A stretch of 64,000 bases of DNA from Deltaproteobacteria bacterium (GTDB lineage Bacteria; Desulfobacterota; GWC2-55-46): the NCBI GenBank assembly GCA_015075075.1, contig JABTVA010000006.1:1-64000 (forward strand). Reading direction: 5' to 3'. The translations under genes were made by a program, and so were the position numbers. Shown here piece after piece: positions 43,426 through 52,514 of this stretch. Position 1 is the first letter of the stretch, and the number at the start of each line of letters is the position of its first letter. The notes under the pieces are model-generated. The model was given only the letters and a program-made list of their open reading frames with translations. It did not search any database and was not told where the DNA came from.

Positions 43426-44310
43426 TCAACGCAGGTAATCGAATATGCTGAGGCTGAAGACCCTTCCGGCTGACGCGAGCGCGGCCTGCAGGGCCACCTC
43501 GCCCGCCTTGAGGTCGGTTATGAGCTCAGCCATGTCCGCGTCCTCGAGTACCGAGACGGTCGACTGAAGCTCGAGCTTGTAGACCGAGAGGTTCTGCTCG
43601 GCGGCATTGAGCCTTGAGACCCTGCCGCCGATATCGGAGACTCCCTTGGAGAGCTGCGCAAACCCGGCCTCGAGGCCGTCGATGGCCGCGCGCACGCCGT
43701 CGCCGTCGTCCGCTGCCAGGGCTGCCGAGAAAGCCGCGACAGTAGCCATTATGTCGGTGCCGCCGCCGCTCCCTCCGAATACTTCTCCGCCGTTAAGGGC
43801 CATGTCGACCGAGGCCGACGAGCCGATCTTTATCGCCTGCACGTTTGCGTCGCCCTGAAAGGCGCCGGAAGGGTCGAACGCGGGCGCATCCGACCTGTAC
43901 CCCGCGAAGATGTACCTGTTGTCGAACCTGGTGTTCCCTATGCTTACGAGCTCGTCGAAGAGGTTGTCGACCTCCGTCTTTATCATGTCCCTGGTCTCGG
44001 AGGTCGCGGTGCCGCTGGCGGCAGTGACCGCGAGCTCCTGGAGCCTTATGACCGCGTCCTTGGCGCTGTCCAGCGCCTGCTCCGCAATCCCCAGGTGCGA
44101 GAGGGCGTAGCCTATGTTCCTCTCGTACTGGCCGAACTGGGATATGAGGGACTTGGAGGTCAGTATCTTGTGCGCGTTCACCGGGTCGTCGGAAGGCGCG
44201 TTGACCTTCCGGCCCGACGAAATCTGCTTGTTTATGTTGTATAGCTTCTCCTGACGAAGGAGCAGGTCGCTTACGTACCTGTCATATGAAAGCTTCTGGG
44301 TGACCCTCAT
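43426..44310 (-). CDS. flgL: Hook-filament junction protein FlgL
   Basis: 294 residues. The flagellin-like N-terminus (KLYNINKQISSGRKVNAPSDDP, YERNIGYALSHLGIAEQAL) and C-terminus (VLEDADMAELITDLKAGEVALQAAL) bracket a short middle domain with NRYIFAGYRSDAPAF. Joins hook to filament with FlgK. 11 bases after flgK. Confidence 0.95.
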   Translation of the reverse strand: MRVTQKLSYDRYVSDLLLRQEKLYNINKQISSGRKVNAPSDDPVNAHKILTSKSLISQFGQYERNIGYALSHLGIAEQALDSAKDAVIRLQELAVTAASGTATSETRDMIKTEVDNLFDELVSIGNTRFDNRYIFAGYRSDAPAFDPSGAFQGDANVQAIKIGSSASVDMALNGGEVFGGSGGGTDIMATVAAFSAALAADDGDGVRAAIDGLEAGFAQLSKGVSDIGGRVSRLNAAEQNLSVYKLELQSTVSVLEDADMAELITDLKAGEVALQAALASAGRVFSLSIFDYLR

Positions 44311-44321
44311 CTTACCGCCTC

Positions 44322-45959
44322 CTATCTGATACTGAGGAGCGTTTCAAGCATCTGGTCGACGGTCGACATGACCTTCGCGGCCGCCTCGTACGCCCTCTGG
44401 AGCTTCACGAGGTTTATGGCCTCCTCCTCTATGGAGACCCCGGAGACCGAGTCCCTGGCTGCCCGGAGCTCGGACATGTATATCTTCTGGGCCTCGGCCC
44501 TGGCCTTCGCGTTGCTGGCGCTGGTCCCCAGGTCCGTGACCACCCTGTTGTAGAAATTCCCGAACGAGGCGCCGTTTATTGTCCCGGCGTCCCTCAGCCC
44601 CGCGAGCGCGGTGGCGTTAGTGTTATCGCCCGGGACGCCAGCGGACGTGGAGGACGCCGCGATCTGGTCAGGGTCCGTTACCGCAACGGAAAAATCCCTG
44701 GCGGCGCGTTCGGTTGCGCTCACCGTGAACTTGTCCCCGGCTGCGGGCGGGCGCGCGCCATCGGTTATGGTTACGCTCAGGCCGTCGAAGGCAATGGTCG
44801 AGCCCGAGGCATAAGCGCCGGTGGCTACCACGCTATTCTGCCCTAAATTGAAAACCGTGTAAGCTCCGGGCCCCGAAAACCGTATCTCGTAGTCGTCGAG
44901 AGTAAGCTGGCTTAAATCGGCGACGGCCCCAGCGGATATGACCGCCCCGCCCTGGTTCGTGCCCGCGGACCTCGTGGACACGGACAGGGGGTTAAAGAAA
45001 TCGACCCCGGTCGAGCCGTCAAGGCCCCATCCGGCCGAGTGCCGGAGGTTGACCTCCTTTACGAGAGAAGCCGCGAGGAGGTTTATCCTCGAGTGGGCGT
45101 CCTTGAAATACGCGTATCCGTCGATGTCTCCCTTTATGCTGCCGCTCGATATCCTCGACTCGATGGACGCGCCGTTCAGGTAGAGCTTGAACGCGTCCGT
45201 GGAGTTAGGGTCTGTCCCCGACGTCATCTCCGAGCTCTTTACGCCGGCGACTATGAAGGAGCCGCCGAGGAAGACGTCCACCTGGCCCTGGTCGTTTTCC
45301 GCGACAGAGATGTCCACGAGCTTCGAGAGGTCCTCAAGGAGGATGTCCCTCCTGTCCCTTAAATCGTTGGCGTCCATGCCGGAAAGCTCGGTAGCGGAAA
45401 TCTGCTGGTTGAGGCCCGCTATCTCGGAGGCTATCCCGTTTATCTCGCCGACCTTGGCCTCTATCGAGCCCCTTATGTTGGAGACGTTGTCCCTTATAGC
45501 GCTGTCGATGGAATTTATCGTGTCGGCGAGGACGGTGGCCCTGGCTATGAGGGACGACCTCTCGCCGTAGGACGACGGGTTGGCCGCCAGCTCCTGAAAG
45601 GCGTTAAAAAGGGCGTCGAGCCTGGAGCTCAGGCCCGAGCCGTCAAAGTCGTTCAGTATCGATTCCAGTGCATACAGGTGGCTGCCTGCGGTCTCGTAGC
45701 TGGAAAAGAGCGACACCGCGCTCCTCAGCTGGACCGTCCGGAAGGAATCGTAGACCCGCTCTATGGCCGTGACGCCTACGCCGGTGCCGTACTGGAGGCC
45801 CCCGAAGGTGACCGGGTTATTAGCAGCGAGCACTGCCCGCTGCCTGGTATACCCGTCGGTGTTGGCGTTCGAGATGTTGTGGGAAGTGACGTTCAGGGCC
45901 TTCTGGCTGGTCATGAGGGCCGATTTGGCTATGTTGAAGACACCGTTCAGGCTCGACAT
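44322..45959 (-). CDS. flgK: Hook-associated protein FlgK
   Basis: 545 residues. Conserved N-terminus (FNIAKSALMTSQKALNVTSHNISNANT, GYTRQRA) and C-terminus (VSGVSIEEEAINLVKLQRAYEAAAKVMSTVDQMLETLL). The middle contains the GMDANDLRDRRDILLEDLSKLVD region. Standard FlgK. Between flgN and flgL in the operon led by flgM. Confidence 0.96.
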   Translation of the reverse strand: MSSLNGVFNIAKSALMTSQKALNVTSHNISNANTDGYTRQRAVLAANNPVTFGGLQYGTGVGVTAIERVYDSFRTVQLRSAVSLFSSYETAGSHLYALESILNDFDGSGLSSRLDALFNAFQELAANPSSYGERSSLIARATVLADTINSIDSAIRDNVSNIRGSIEAKVGEINGIASEIAGLNQQISATELSGMDANDLRDRRDILLEDLSKLVDISVAENDQGQVDVFLGGSFIVAGVKSSEMTSGTDPNSTDAFKLYLNGASIESRISSGSIKGDIDGYAYFKDAHSRINLLAASLVKEVNLRHSAGWGLDGSTGVDFFNPLSVSTRSAGTNQGGAVISAGAVADLSQLTLDDYEIRFSGPGAYTVFNLGQNSVVATGAYASGSTIAFDGLSVTITDGARPPAAGDKFTVSATERAARDFSVAVTDPDQIAASSTSAGVPGDNTNATALAGLRDAGTINGASFGNFYNRVVTDLGTSASNAKARAEAQKIYMSELRAARDSVSGVSIEEEAINLVKLQRAYEAAAKVMSTVDQMLETLLSIR

Positions 45960-45961
45960 GC

Positions 45962-46447
45962 TCAGGCCCCCTTGCTGAGGCGCGAGCCCTTGAAGGCGAG
46001 CTCTTCGGCCTTGCCGCCGGCCTTGTACGCGCTCGGCTGGAGGAAGTTGCCCAGGAAACCCAGGGTCTTTTTGACGTTGTCGAGAGAGCTCTGTATGGCA
46101 AGGCTGTTGAGGTCGTTAAGCTCTTTTATGCTCGCCGCGAGCGATGCGAGCGTTTTAAGGCACTTGTCGAGCTCGCCCCCGAGCTCGCCTACCTGCCTCG
46201 CTATGCTTTCGAGCGCGGCCCCGTCGCCGCACGGGATGCCGAGAGAAGCGCATGCATCCTCCATGCGCTTTGCCCTCGCAGCAACGGAGGCGTCGACCTT
46301 TCTTACGAGCCCTTCTTTCTCACCCGCGGCCTCATAGAGCGCCTTGTAGTCCCTCGCCACTATGGATTCCGTCTCCCTGTGGAGAACGGCTATGAGCTCC
46401 TTGCAGAGCCCTATCTCTTTTTTGAGGTGTCCTATGAGCCCGTCCAT
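45962..46447 (-). CDS. flgN: FlgN-family export chaperone
   Basis: 161 residues, helical. Matches FlgN in pattern: LKKEIGLCKELIAVLHRETESIVARDYKALYEAAGEKEGLV at the start and LNDLNSLAIQSSLDNVKKTLGFL near the end. Escorts FlgK and FlgL, whose genes follow directly. Six bases separate it from flgM. Confidence 0.88.
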   Translation of the reverse strand: MDGLIGHLKKEIGLCKELIAVLHRETESIVARDYKALYEAAGEKEGLVRKVDASVAARAKRMEDACASLGIPCGDGAALESIARQVGELGGELDKCLKTLASLAASIKELNDLNSLAIQSSLDNVKKTLGFLGNFLQPSAYKAGGKAEELAFKGSRLSKGA

Positions 46448-46453
46448 ATCATC

Positions 46454-46768
46454 CTATTTCTTGGCTTGCAGGGCGTCCCTGACCGCCCGCTCTATCATCT
46501 TTTCCGCCACTTTGCCGGCGTCTACCTCGTAGCTCCCCTGGTCGACTTCGTTTTTGAGCTTTACTACCTTTTCGACCCTCATGTCAGGGACCGTGTCGAG
46601 GAGCGACTTGGCCCTCTGGAACTCCCTTGCCTTGGGTGATATGTCTACGCTGTCACCGGAGGTCGCTCCGCCGCTGCCGCCGCTTTTCTTGACGCTTCCG
46701 CCGTCCCCGGCCTTTTTTACGTAATTGTCAGTCCCGACTCCGCCTGGCTTTTTGCCGCCGATTTTCAT
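46454..46768 (-). CDS. flgM: Anti-sigma-28 factor FlgM
   Basis: 104 residues. The Gly/Lys/Ser-rich N-terminal half and the C-terminal signature VDISPKAREFQRAKSLLDTVPDMRVEKV...LKNEVDQGSYEVDAGKVAEKMI are diagnostic. Holds FliA inactive until exported through the finished hook-basal body. Preceded by its own FliA promoter, which makes a negative feedback loop. Confidence 0.94.
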   Translation of the reverse strand: MKIGGKKPGGVGTDNYVKKAGDGGSVKKSGGSGGATSGDSVDISPKAREFQRAKSLLDTVPDMRVEKVVKLKNEVDQGSYEVDAGKVAEKMIERAVRDALQAKK

Positions 46769-46807
46769 GAAATCCTCCTAAAGTGCCTTCAAAATCTACT
46801 TACGTCC

Positions 46808-46835
46808 ATATCGGCGGCGTTTTTCCAAAACTTTA
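46808..46835 (-). promoter_or_regulatory. FliA (sigma-28) promoter for flgM-flgN-flgK-flgL
   Basis: On the minus strand TAAAGTTT, 12 bases, GCCGATAT. The -35 is an exact consensus and the -10 matches seven of eight positions. The spacer equals that of the flagellin promoter. The site is about 40 bases upstream of the flgM start. Confidence 0.85.
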
Positions 46836-46889
46836 GGAGTGCGGGGCCTTTTGCGTCAATATTCCGGACAAACCCGGGGTTAATGCGCT

Positions 46890-47669
46890 TCAGCCGTAAA
46901 AAGTGTCAGGATTCAGGGCAATACCGTTCATCAGGACCTCGAAATGGAGGTGTGGCCCGGTGGAGCGGCCTGTGGAGCCGACATATGCCAGGGGCCTGGA
47001 GGGATCGACCCTGTCCCCGGCCTTTACGAGGTTTTCGGCGTTATGCCCGTACCTGGTAACATGGCCGTCGTCATGGAGCACCTCGACAAGGTTCCCGTAA
47101 CCGCCCTTCCAGCCGCTGAATACGACCCTGCCCGGAGCGGCGGGAAATACCGGCGCGCCCTCGGCTGCGGCTATGTCGATCCCGTGATGGAACCTCTCCT
47201 CACCGGTTATGGGGTCGGTCCTCATCCCGAAACCAGAGCTCACCTTTGCGTCCCCCCTGACCGGGAACAGGAACTCCATTTCCCTTGCCGGGGCCTCGGG
47301 CGCAAAGGGCATTCGGGCCTCCGGCGCACGGGCCGGGGAATATGCCCTTAAAGGGAGGCTCTTATCGAGCGGAAGGGGTTCGGCGCTTGTAAAATCAAAA
47401 TCCCTGAGTAGTATATCGCCGAGCCCGATGCCGCCCGCCTGGGCCATTACCCTCGAAAGCTCCGCGTCGAGAAGAGAGGTATATATCTCCTCTCCGTTTC
47501 CGCCGTCAAAGAGGTCTCCTTTATTAACGGTCTCCCTCATCGTCTTAAGCATCTGGTTTATGAACAGGGCCTCGAAATCGGCCACAGCCTTCCTGAGTTC
47601 CGCCCTGGCCTCGTCCTTCCCGGCCGCCATGCCTTCCCGGGCTCCGCTTATCGGACTTGCGACGTTCAT
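46890..47669 (-). CDS. flgJ: FlgJ rod-binding domain fused to an M23 peptidase
   Basis: 259 residues. Residues 20-95 are a FlgJ-type rod-binding domain (VADFEALFINQMLKTMRE, GGNGEEIYTSLLDAELSRVMAQ, GIGLGDIL). After a Pro/Ala linker, residues 130-259 form an M23/LytM endopeptidase with HHGIDIA, HDDGHVTRYGH and GPHLHFEV holding the zinc ligands. The classical FlgJ of enterobacteria carries a glucosaminidase instead. Likely cuts cell-wall cross-links for rod passage. No signal peptide is visible, consistent with flagellar export. Confidence 0.9.
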   Translation of the reverse strand: MNVASPISGAREGMAAGKDEARAELRKAVADFEALFINQMLKTMRETVNKGDLFDGGNGEEIYTSLLDAELSRVMAQAGGIGLGDILLRDFDFTSAEPLPLDKSLPLRAYSPARAPEARMPFAPEAPAREMEFLFPVRGDAKVSSGFGMRTDPITGEERFHHGIDIAAAEGAPVFPAAPGRVVFSGWKGGYGNLVEVLHDDGHVTRYGHNAENLVKAGDRVDPSRPLAYVGSTGRSTGPHLHFEVLMNGIALNPDTFYG

Positions 47670-47678
47670 GTGCCTTCC

Positions 47679-47891
47679 CTAAAGCCCGACCTTTTCAAGG
47701 TCGCCGGCTATGTGGATTATGGCGCCCTCGAGCTCCTTGAGCGCGCCGGGCTCTTCCTGTATCCTCATCGCGAGGCCCATGATGGATACGAGTCCGTTCC
47801 TCACGTGGTGCGAGATATAGCGCCTGCACTCCTTCGGTATCCTGTGCGAGTTCCTGATCGCCAGATCTTCCGCTATGACGTCAGCGCCCAT
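47679..47891 (-). CDS. Orphan H-box miniprotein (HisKA-like)
   Basis: 70 residues. RRYISHHVRNGLVSIMGLAMRI resembles the H-box of histidine kinases (His followed by E/xLRNPL-type residues), and LKELEGAIIHIAGDLEKVGL resembles the second helix of the dimerisation hairpin. No ATP-binding domain follows. It sits between flgI and flgJ, 17 bases from flgI. It could be a phosphotransfer or dimerisation module, or only a look-alike. Confidence 0.55.
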   Translation of the reverse strand: MGADVIAEDLAIRNSHRIPKECRRYISHHVRNGLVSIMGLAMRIQEEPGALKELEGAIIHIAGDLEKVGL

Positions 47892-47908
47892 TGTGCCCTC
47901 ACCGCCTT

Positions 47909-49015
47909 TCAGATTATTTCAAGAGTAGCCTGAAGCGCCCCGGCCGCCTTTATGGCCTGGAGTATGGCGACGAGGTCGCGCGGCGTAACGCCTATGAGGT
48001 TCAAGGCCCTCACCACCTCCCCGAGAGTCACGCTCTCCGGGAGGACAATGAGGCGGGACTTCTGCTCCTCGACACCGACCTCGTCAAACGGTACGACGAC
48101 GGTCTCGCCCTTCGGCGAGAAAGGCCCGGGCTGCGATATCGCGTACTGCGTCTTTATCTCTATCGAGATGTCCCCGTGAGAGACGGCGACCGTCGATATC
48201 CTGACGTTTTCACCCATCACAACCGTGCCGGTCCTCTCGTTCACCACTATCCTGGTGACCGTATCCGGGCTCACGTCTATCCTCTCCACCCTGGAGATGA
48301 AGGCGACCGGGTTGTCGAAGCCCTCGGGGAGGTTTAGCCTTACGCTCCCGGGGTCGACTGCGGTCGCAACCCCTTCCATGCCGAAATGCTCGTTAACCGC
48401 GCTTGCCACCCTCTCGGCGGTCGTAAAATCCGGCGACCTGAGCGAAAGGAATAGCTCCTGCCTGCCCGCGATTGAGAGCGGGACTTCCTTCTCTATTATC
48501 GCGCCGCCGGGTATCTTGGCCGCTGTCTGGTGGTTTTTGGTCACCCTTGCGGTCTCGGTGCCCGCCGCAAAGCCGGCGAGGGCAAGGGGGCCCTGCGCGA
48601 CCGCGTAGACCGCGCCGTCATGCCCCCTTAACGGAGTGGCGATGAGCGTGCCGCCCTGGAGGCTCGTCGCGTCCCCGAGCGAAGAAACGACGACGTCTAT
48701 GCCGGAGCCTGGCTTCGCAAAGGCCTGCAGCTCGGCCGTTACGAGTACCGCGGCGGTGTTCTTCACCTTTATGCTGTTGGGGTCGAATTTGAGCCCGAGC
48801 TTGTTGAGCATGTTCGCGATGGACTGGGTCGTGTAGACCGCGCTCGACTTGTCCCCGGTGCCGTTAAGCCCGACGACCAGGCCGTACCCGATGAGCTGGT
48901 TCGGCCTTACGCCCTCGACATAGGCTATGTCCTTTATGCGGGCTGCGCCGGCGTCCTGGGCCGACATAAGAAGGAACGCGGCGAGCGTTATGAAAACCCT
49001 AAAAAGGCCAGACAT
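47909..49015 (-). CDS. flgI: P-ring protein FlgI
   Basis: 368 residues from the ATG at 49015 with a signal peptide (cleavage near SAQDAGA). FlgI pattern throughout: RIKDIAYVEGVRPNQLIGYGLVVGLNGTGD, VKNTAAVLVTAELQAFAKPGSGIDVVVSSLGDA, and LVRALNLIGVTPRDLVAILQAIKAAGALQA-type ending. Periplasmic ring around the rod. Start overlaps the flgH stop. Confidence 0.96.
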   Translation of the reverse strand: MSGLFRVFITLAAFLLMSAQDAGAARIKDIAYVEGVRPNQLIGYGLVVGLNGTGDKSSAVYTTQSIANMLNKLGLKFDPNSIKVKNTAAVLVTAELQAFAKPGSGIDVVVSSLGDATSLQGGTLIATPLRGHDGAVYAVAQGPLALAGFAAGTETARVTKNHQTAAKIPGGAIIEKEVPLSIAGRQELFLSLRSPDFTTAERVASAVNEHFGMEGVATAVDPGSVRLNLPEGFDNPVAFISRVERIDVSPDTVTRIVVNERTGTVVMGENVRISTVAVSHGDISIEIKTQYAISQPGPFSPKGETVVVPFDEVGVEEQKSRLIVLPESVTLGEVVRALNLIGVTPRDLVAILQAIKAAGALQATLEII

Positions 49016-49685
49016 TGTCAAGTACCCTCCTCAGCCATCCCGGCGATTGCCCGTCGGCGACCACTCCGCTTCCGGAATACTCTATCTTCGCGTCCGACAA
49101 GAGTATGGACGGGATCACGTTCTCCTCGTTAATGTCCTCTGGCCGCGCTATGCCGCTCAATACTATGTACTGCTGCTCGTTATTGACTATCGTGTCCTTC
49201 CTGCCCTCGAGGACCAGGTTCCCGTTCGGGAGCACATCCACCACCCTCGTCGCTATGACCGCGCTCAATTCTCCGCTCCTGCTGGTCGTGCCGGAGCCGT
49301 CGAATTCGGCGTCGTAGCTCGACTGCACCTCGGGGCTGAACGGCTGCCCCTGGCCGAGGAAGTTCCTCATGCCGAAATTGAGCGGCATGCCGAAAAAGTT
49401 CGATACGCTTATGTCGTTTGACGAGGCCCTGGCCGTGGAGGTATTGGCCCCGTTTATGGCGCTCGTCTTCTCGGTTATCCTGACGGTCACTATGTCGCCC
49501 ACGTTCTTGGCCCGGAGGTCCTGGAAAAAGGCGTTCCTCGACGTCTCGCCGGGCCATATTGAGCCTGTCGTCGCCGGAGTATCGCCCCCCTTTACGGGTA
49601 TTTGGGTCAGGTCTATCTTCCTGGGCTGCGGCGTCGCGCAGCCGGCGACCAGGGCCAAAATCATTATGAGCAAAGTTTTTTTCAT
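48999..49685 (-). CDS. flgH: L-ring lipoprotein FlgH
   Basis: 228 residues from the ATG at 49685. Signal peptide with lipobox LVAGC. FlgH features: SIWPGETSRNAFFQDLRAKNVGDIVTVRI, and LPNGNLVLEGRKDTIVNNEQQYIVLSGIARPEDI. Outer-membrane ring of the flagellar basal body. Between flgA and flgI, the usual order. Confidence 0.95.
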   Translation of the reverse strand: MKKTLLIMILALVAGCATPQPRKIDLTQIPVKGGDTPATTGSIWPGETSRNAFFQDLRAKNVGDIVTVRITEKTSAINGANTSTARASSNDISVSNFFGMPLNFGMRNFLGQGQPFSPEVQSSYDAEFDGSGTTSRSGELSAVIATRVVDVLPNGNLVLEGRKDTIVNNEQQYIVLSGIARPEDINEENVIPSILLSDAKIEYSGSGVVADGQSPGWLRRVLDNVWPF

Positions 49686-49692
49686 ATCCACC

Positions 49693-50382
49693 TTAGAATT
49701 TTATGATAACCCTGCCCGGCCCGGCCACGGTGCCGAGCACTGCCCTGCCGTTCGCGGTCTTTACGGATATCTTCGAGCCTTTGTGCCCGTCCTGGGAAGC
49801 CACTCCCGTGGACCTCACGGTTATATTCTCGCCCTCGAGCTTGAGAAGGACCCTTTCACCCCTTTTAACGACCACCTCCGGGCCCACATGCGTCTTTTTT
49901 ATGACAGAGCCTGCCGGGACAGGCCTCGTCGCAACGAGGCCGGCAAGCTCGCTGATTGAGGCGAAAGAATCCCTGGCCTCATCGAGCTCCACCCTTGCCA
50001 CCTTCAGGTCGTCCTCGCTTATCTTCGTGCGCACCTTCAAGGGCTTAAGTGCGAGGACCGCGTCCCTGAAGACCCTTACCCTGGCGCTGCCCCAGACCGT
50101 CCTCGGTTCCTGCCCCGACCTTTTAACTTCAAGCTGGTAAGAAACCTTGCCCGGCTGGGATATCCTCTTCGGGAGCACGAGCCTCATTGAATCGTATTTC
50201 GCTGATCCAAGCCCGGATATGTCTATCTCGTCTATCTCTATCGATTCCCTATCCCAGGGAAGCCCCTTCGCGAGCTCCGCCTTCACGAAAGAAATAGCGC
50301 CCGCGCTGCTCCCTGCCTCGGCAGTGCAGGCGAGAAAGAGCGGGAGAAACGCGAATATGAATGCCAATATCCTTAAAATCAT
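49693..50382 (-). CDS. flgA: P-ring assembly chaperone FlgA
   Basis: 229 residues. Signal peptide (FAFLPLFLACTAEA), then the SAF-like FlgA domain with EDDLKVARVELDEARDS, LVATRPVPAGSVIKKTHV and a final VKTANGRAVLGTVAGPGRVIIKF. Helps FlgI fold in the periplasm. Follows flgG by three bases and precedes flgH. Confidence 0.92.
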   Translation of the reverse strand: MILRILAFIFAFLPLFLACTAEAGSSAGAISFVKAELAKGLPWDRESIEIDEIDISGLGSAKYDSMRLVLPKRISQPGKVSYQLEVKRSGQEPRTVWGSARVRVFRDAVLALKPLKVRTKISEDDLKVARVELDEARDSFASISELAGLVATRPVPAGSVIKKTHVGPEVVVKRGERVLLKLEGENITVRSTGVASQDGHKGSKISVKTANGRAVLGTVAGPGRVIIKF

Positions 50383-50385
50383 CGT

Positions 50386-51178
50386 TTATCTCTTCATCGA
50401 AGTTGCGGTCTGGAGCATCTCGTCGGTCGTCTGTATGGACTTTGAGTTTATCTCGTATGCCCTCTGCGCGGCTATCATGCTGACCATCTCCTCGACCACG
50501 CTCACGTTCGACATCTCGAGAAAGCCCTGGGCGAGCGTGCCGAGGCCGTCGGTCCCCGGGGCGCCGACCGTCGCCTGGCCGGACGCCGCGGTCTCCTGAT
50601 AGAGGTTCCTTCCGACCGGCTGGAGGCCGGCTGGGTTCACGAACCTCGCGAGCTCCATGGTGCCGACCTGCGTGGGGTATCGCTATGCTCTGGCTGCGGT
50701 GGCCGAGACGATGCCGTCAGCGCTAATGCTCAAGGCTATGCGCGTCAGCCGGTATGGTTATCTGAGGCTCGACAAGGTACCCGTCCGAGGTGACAAGGCG
50801 GCCTTCGCTGTCGACCTTGAACTCGCCGGTCCTGGTGTACGCCGTGAGGCCGTCGGGCTTCGCTATCTGGAAGAACCCGTCGCCCTCTATGGCCAGGTCG
50901 AGCGGGTTCCCGCTCTGCTTGAAATTCCCCTGGCTGAAGACCTTTTCTGTTGAGACGGTCCTTACGCCCTGGCCCACCTGTATGCCTGTCGGGACCATTG
51001 TCGACGGCGATGACGAAGCGCCCGCGGATTTCATCTCCTGGTAGAGGAGGTCCTGGTAGTCGGCCCTGCTCCTTTTGAACCCCGTGGTGTTCACGTTCGC
51101 GAGGTTGTGGGCGATTATATCTATGTTCATCTGCTGGGCCTCCATACCGGTGGAAGCCGTCCAAAGAGCCCTTATCAT
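50386..51178 (-). CDS. flgG: Distal rod protein FlgG, frame-disrupted
   Basis: The N-terminal frame has [42 protein letters not shown] and [14 protein letters not shown], diagnostic of FlgG. The C-terminal frame (from 50658) has [20 protein letters not shown] and [20 protein letters not shown]. The link (about 50660-50725) needs two small frame changes to read [13 protein letters not shown]. Total of about 262 codons is normal FlgG size, so only a few bases differ from an intact gene. Confidence 0.92.
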
Positions 51179-51204
51179 CGTTCAATCCTCCTTTTCCTGT
51201 CCTG

Positions 51205-51915
51205 TCAGGACGTCCTGCCTACTTCATCGATGGCCTTTTTGGTCATCTCGTCCATGCTCTGTATGAGCTTGGTGTTGGTCTCATACGACCTCATGGCCTC
51301 TATCATGGTCGTCATGGCCCTTACCGCGTTCACGTTCGAGCCCTCGAGAAAGCCCTGGTCGACCTGGGTATTGGGGCTTGCCGGCATCTCCCCCGCGCCC
51401 GGGAGCGCCACGAAATAGTTGCCCTCCCTCCTGAGCTCCAAAGGGTCGGCGAACGAGACGAGCCTTAGCCTTCCGATAGCGGCCCCGTTCACGTGCAAGC
51501 CGCCGTTTGAGTCTATAAGCACGTCAGGCCCGGCGAGCGTTATCGGACCGTTATCGCCCATGACCCTGTGCCCTTCCTTGGTCACGAGCACGCCCGAGGG
51601 GTCGAGCACGAAACTGCCGTCCCTCGTATACCTCGTGCCGGCCGGAGTATCGACCGCGAAGAACCCCTCGCCCCTTAAGGCCATGTCGAGCTTCCTGTGC
51701 GTCATCTGCGACGGCCCCTGGCCCGCGTCGGTCACGACGTCGTCGAGCCTCCCGAAGGTCCGTACGCGGAAGGCGTCAGTCATAGAGGACTCGAAAAGGG
51801 GTTTCTGGGCCTTGAAGCCGGTCGTATTTACGTTAGCGAGGTTATCGGTCAGGACCTCCATCCTTCTTTCCTGGAGTACGGCGCCTGAGAGGGCTACGAA
51901 TATCGACTTATCCAT
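51205..51915 (-). CDS. flgF: Proximal rod protein FlgF
   Basis: 236 residues. Starts with DKSIFVALSGAVLQERRMEVL, has [17 protein letters not shown] and LDMALRGEGFFAV, and ends SNVNAVRAMTTMIEAMRSYETNTKLIQSMDE, the FlgF/FlgG rod-protein pattern. First of the flgF-G-A-H-I block. A perfect sigma-54 promoter lies about 30 bases upstream. Confidence 0.93.
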   Translation of the reverse strand: MDKSIFVALSGAVLQERRMEVLTDNLANVNTTGFKAQKPLFESSMTDAFRVRTFGRLDDVVTDAGQGPSQMTHRKLDMALRGEGFFAVDTPAGTRYTRDGSFVLDPSGVLVTKEGHRVMGDNGPITLAGPDVLIDSNGGLHVNGAAIGRLRLVSFADPLELRREGNYFVALPGAGEMPASPNTQVDQGFLEGSNVNAVRAMTTMIEAMRSYETNTKLIQSMDEMTKKAIDEVGRTS

Positions 51916-51944
51916 TGACGACTCCTTTATGCGTTGCTTACTTC

Positions 51945-51960
51945 TGCAACCGCCGTGCCA
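51945..51960 (-). promoter_or_regulatory. Sigma-54 promoter upstream of flgF
   Basis: On the minus strand TGGCACGGCGGTTGCA, a full match to TGGCACG-N4-TTGCW with GG-N10-GC spacing. It is 30 bases from the flgF ATG, leaving a short leader. Confidence 0.88.
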
Positions 51961-52047
51961 AACGAAAATCCGAATGAAACCGAAAAAAGAGCGCCTTTAC
52001 AGGCTATAAGGGTGGACTATTTTTCCCGCTCGGAATTTTTTTCCGCC

Positions 52048-52452
52048 TCATAGCCGTCTAAGCGAGCATAAAAGCTCGACCTCGCCGTTAAGGAGCCCCA
52101 CAACCCGAGCTATCTCGTTCACAGGGACCCCGGAGTTCTGCATCTTGAGCGCCCTTGAATATACGTCATCCCGACCCTCCGGTGCGCCGCTGTATTGGAG
52201 AGCGCCGTGCGGGCCCGCGTCGAGCGCGGCTTTTTTTCCTGAGAGGCCCGCCTCGGTACGCCGTATCTCGGAGCCGAGCGCCGAGGCGGCCCTCCGTATT
52301 TCCGTAAGCTCTGTCCTCAGCTCTTCAAGGCCGGCTGTCCCGGCATGAACGGCAGGCGCGGCCACGGCGCCCCTCCTGAAGAGCAGTATGTAGAGTATTC
52401 CGCCCATGAAGGCGACGTTTATGACAATGAGGACGACTGCCCAGATGAACAT
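52048..52452 (-). CDS. Membrane-anchored coiled-coil protein with C-terminal helix-turn-helix-like motif
   Basis: 134 residues from the ATG at 52452. One N-terminal membrane helix (AVVLIVINVAFMGGILYILLF), a coiled-coil stretch (LEELRTELTEIRRAASALGSEI), a low-complexity linker and a C-terminal segment DVYSRALKMQNSGVPVNEIARVVGL that looks like a helix-turn-helix as in DUF2802/DUF6115-type proteins near flagellar genes. Function unknown. Driven by its own sigma-54-type promoter at 52515-52530. Confidence 0.72.
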   Translation of the reverse strand: MFIWAVVLIVINVAFMGGILYILLFRRGAVAAPAVHAGTAGLEELRTELTEIRRAASALGSEIRRTEAGLSGKKAALDAGPHGALQYSGAPEGRDDVYSRALKMQNSGVPVNEIARVVGLLNGEVELLCSLRRL

Positions 52453-52514
52453 GCGAGACCTCTGTCTTGTAATTTTTCGGCCGGACAACGTCCTGTAAGC
52501 CGGTCCAGTAAAAC

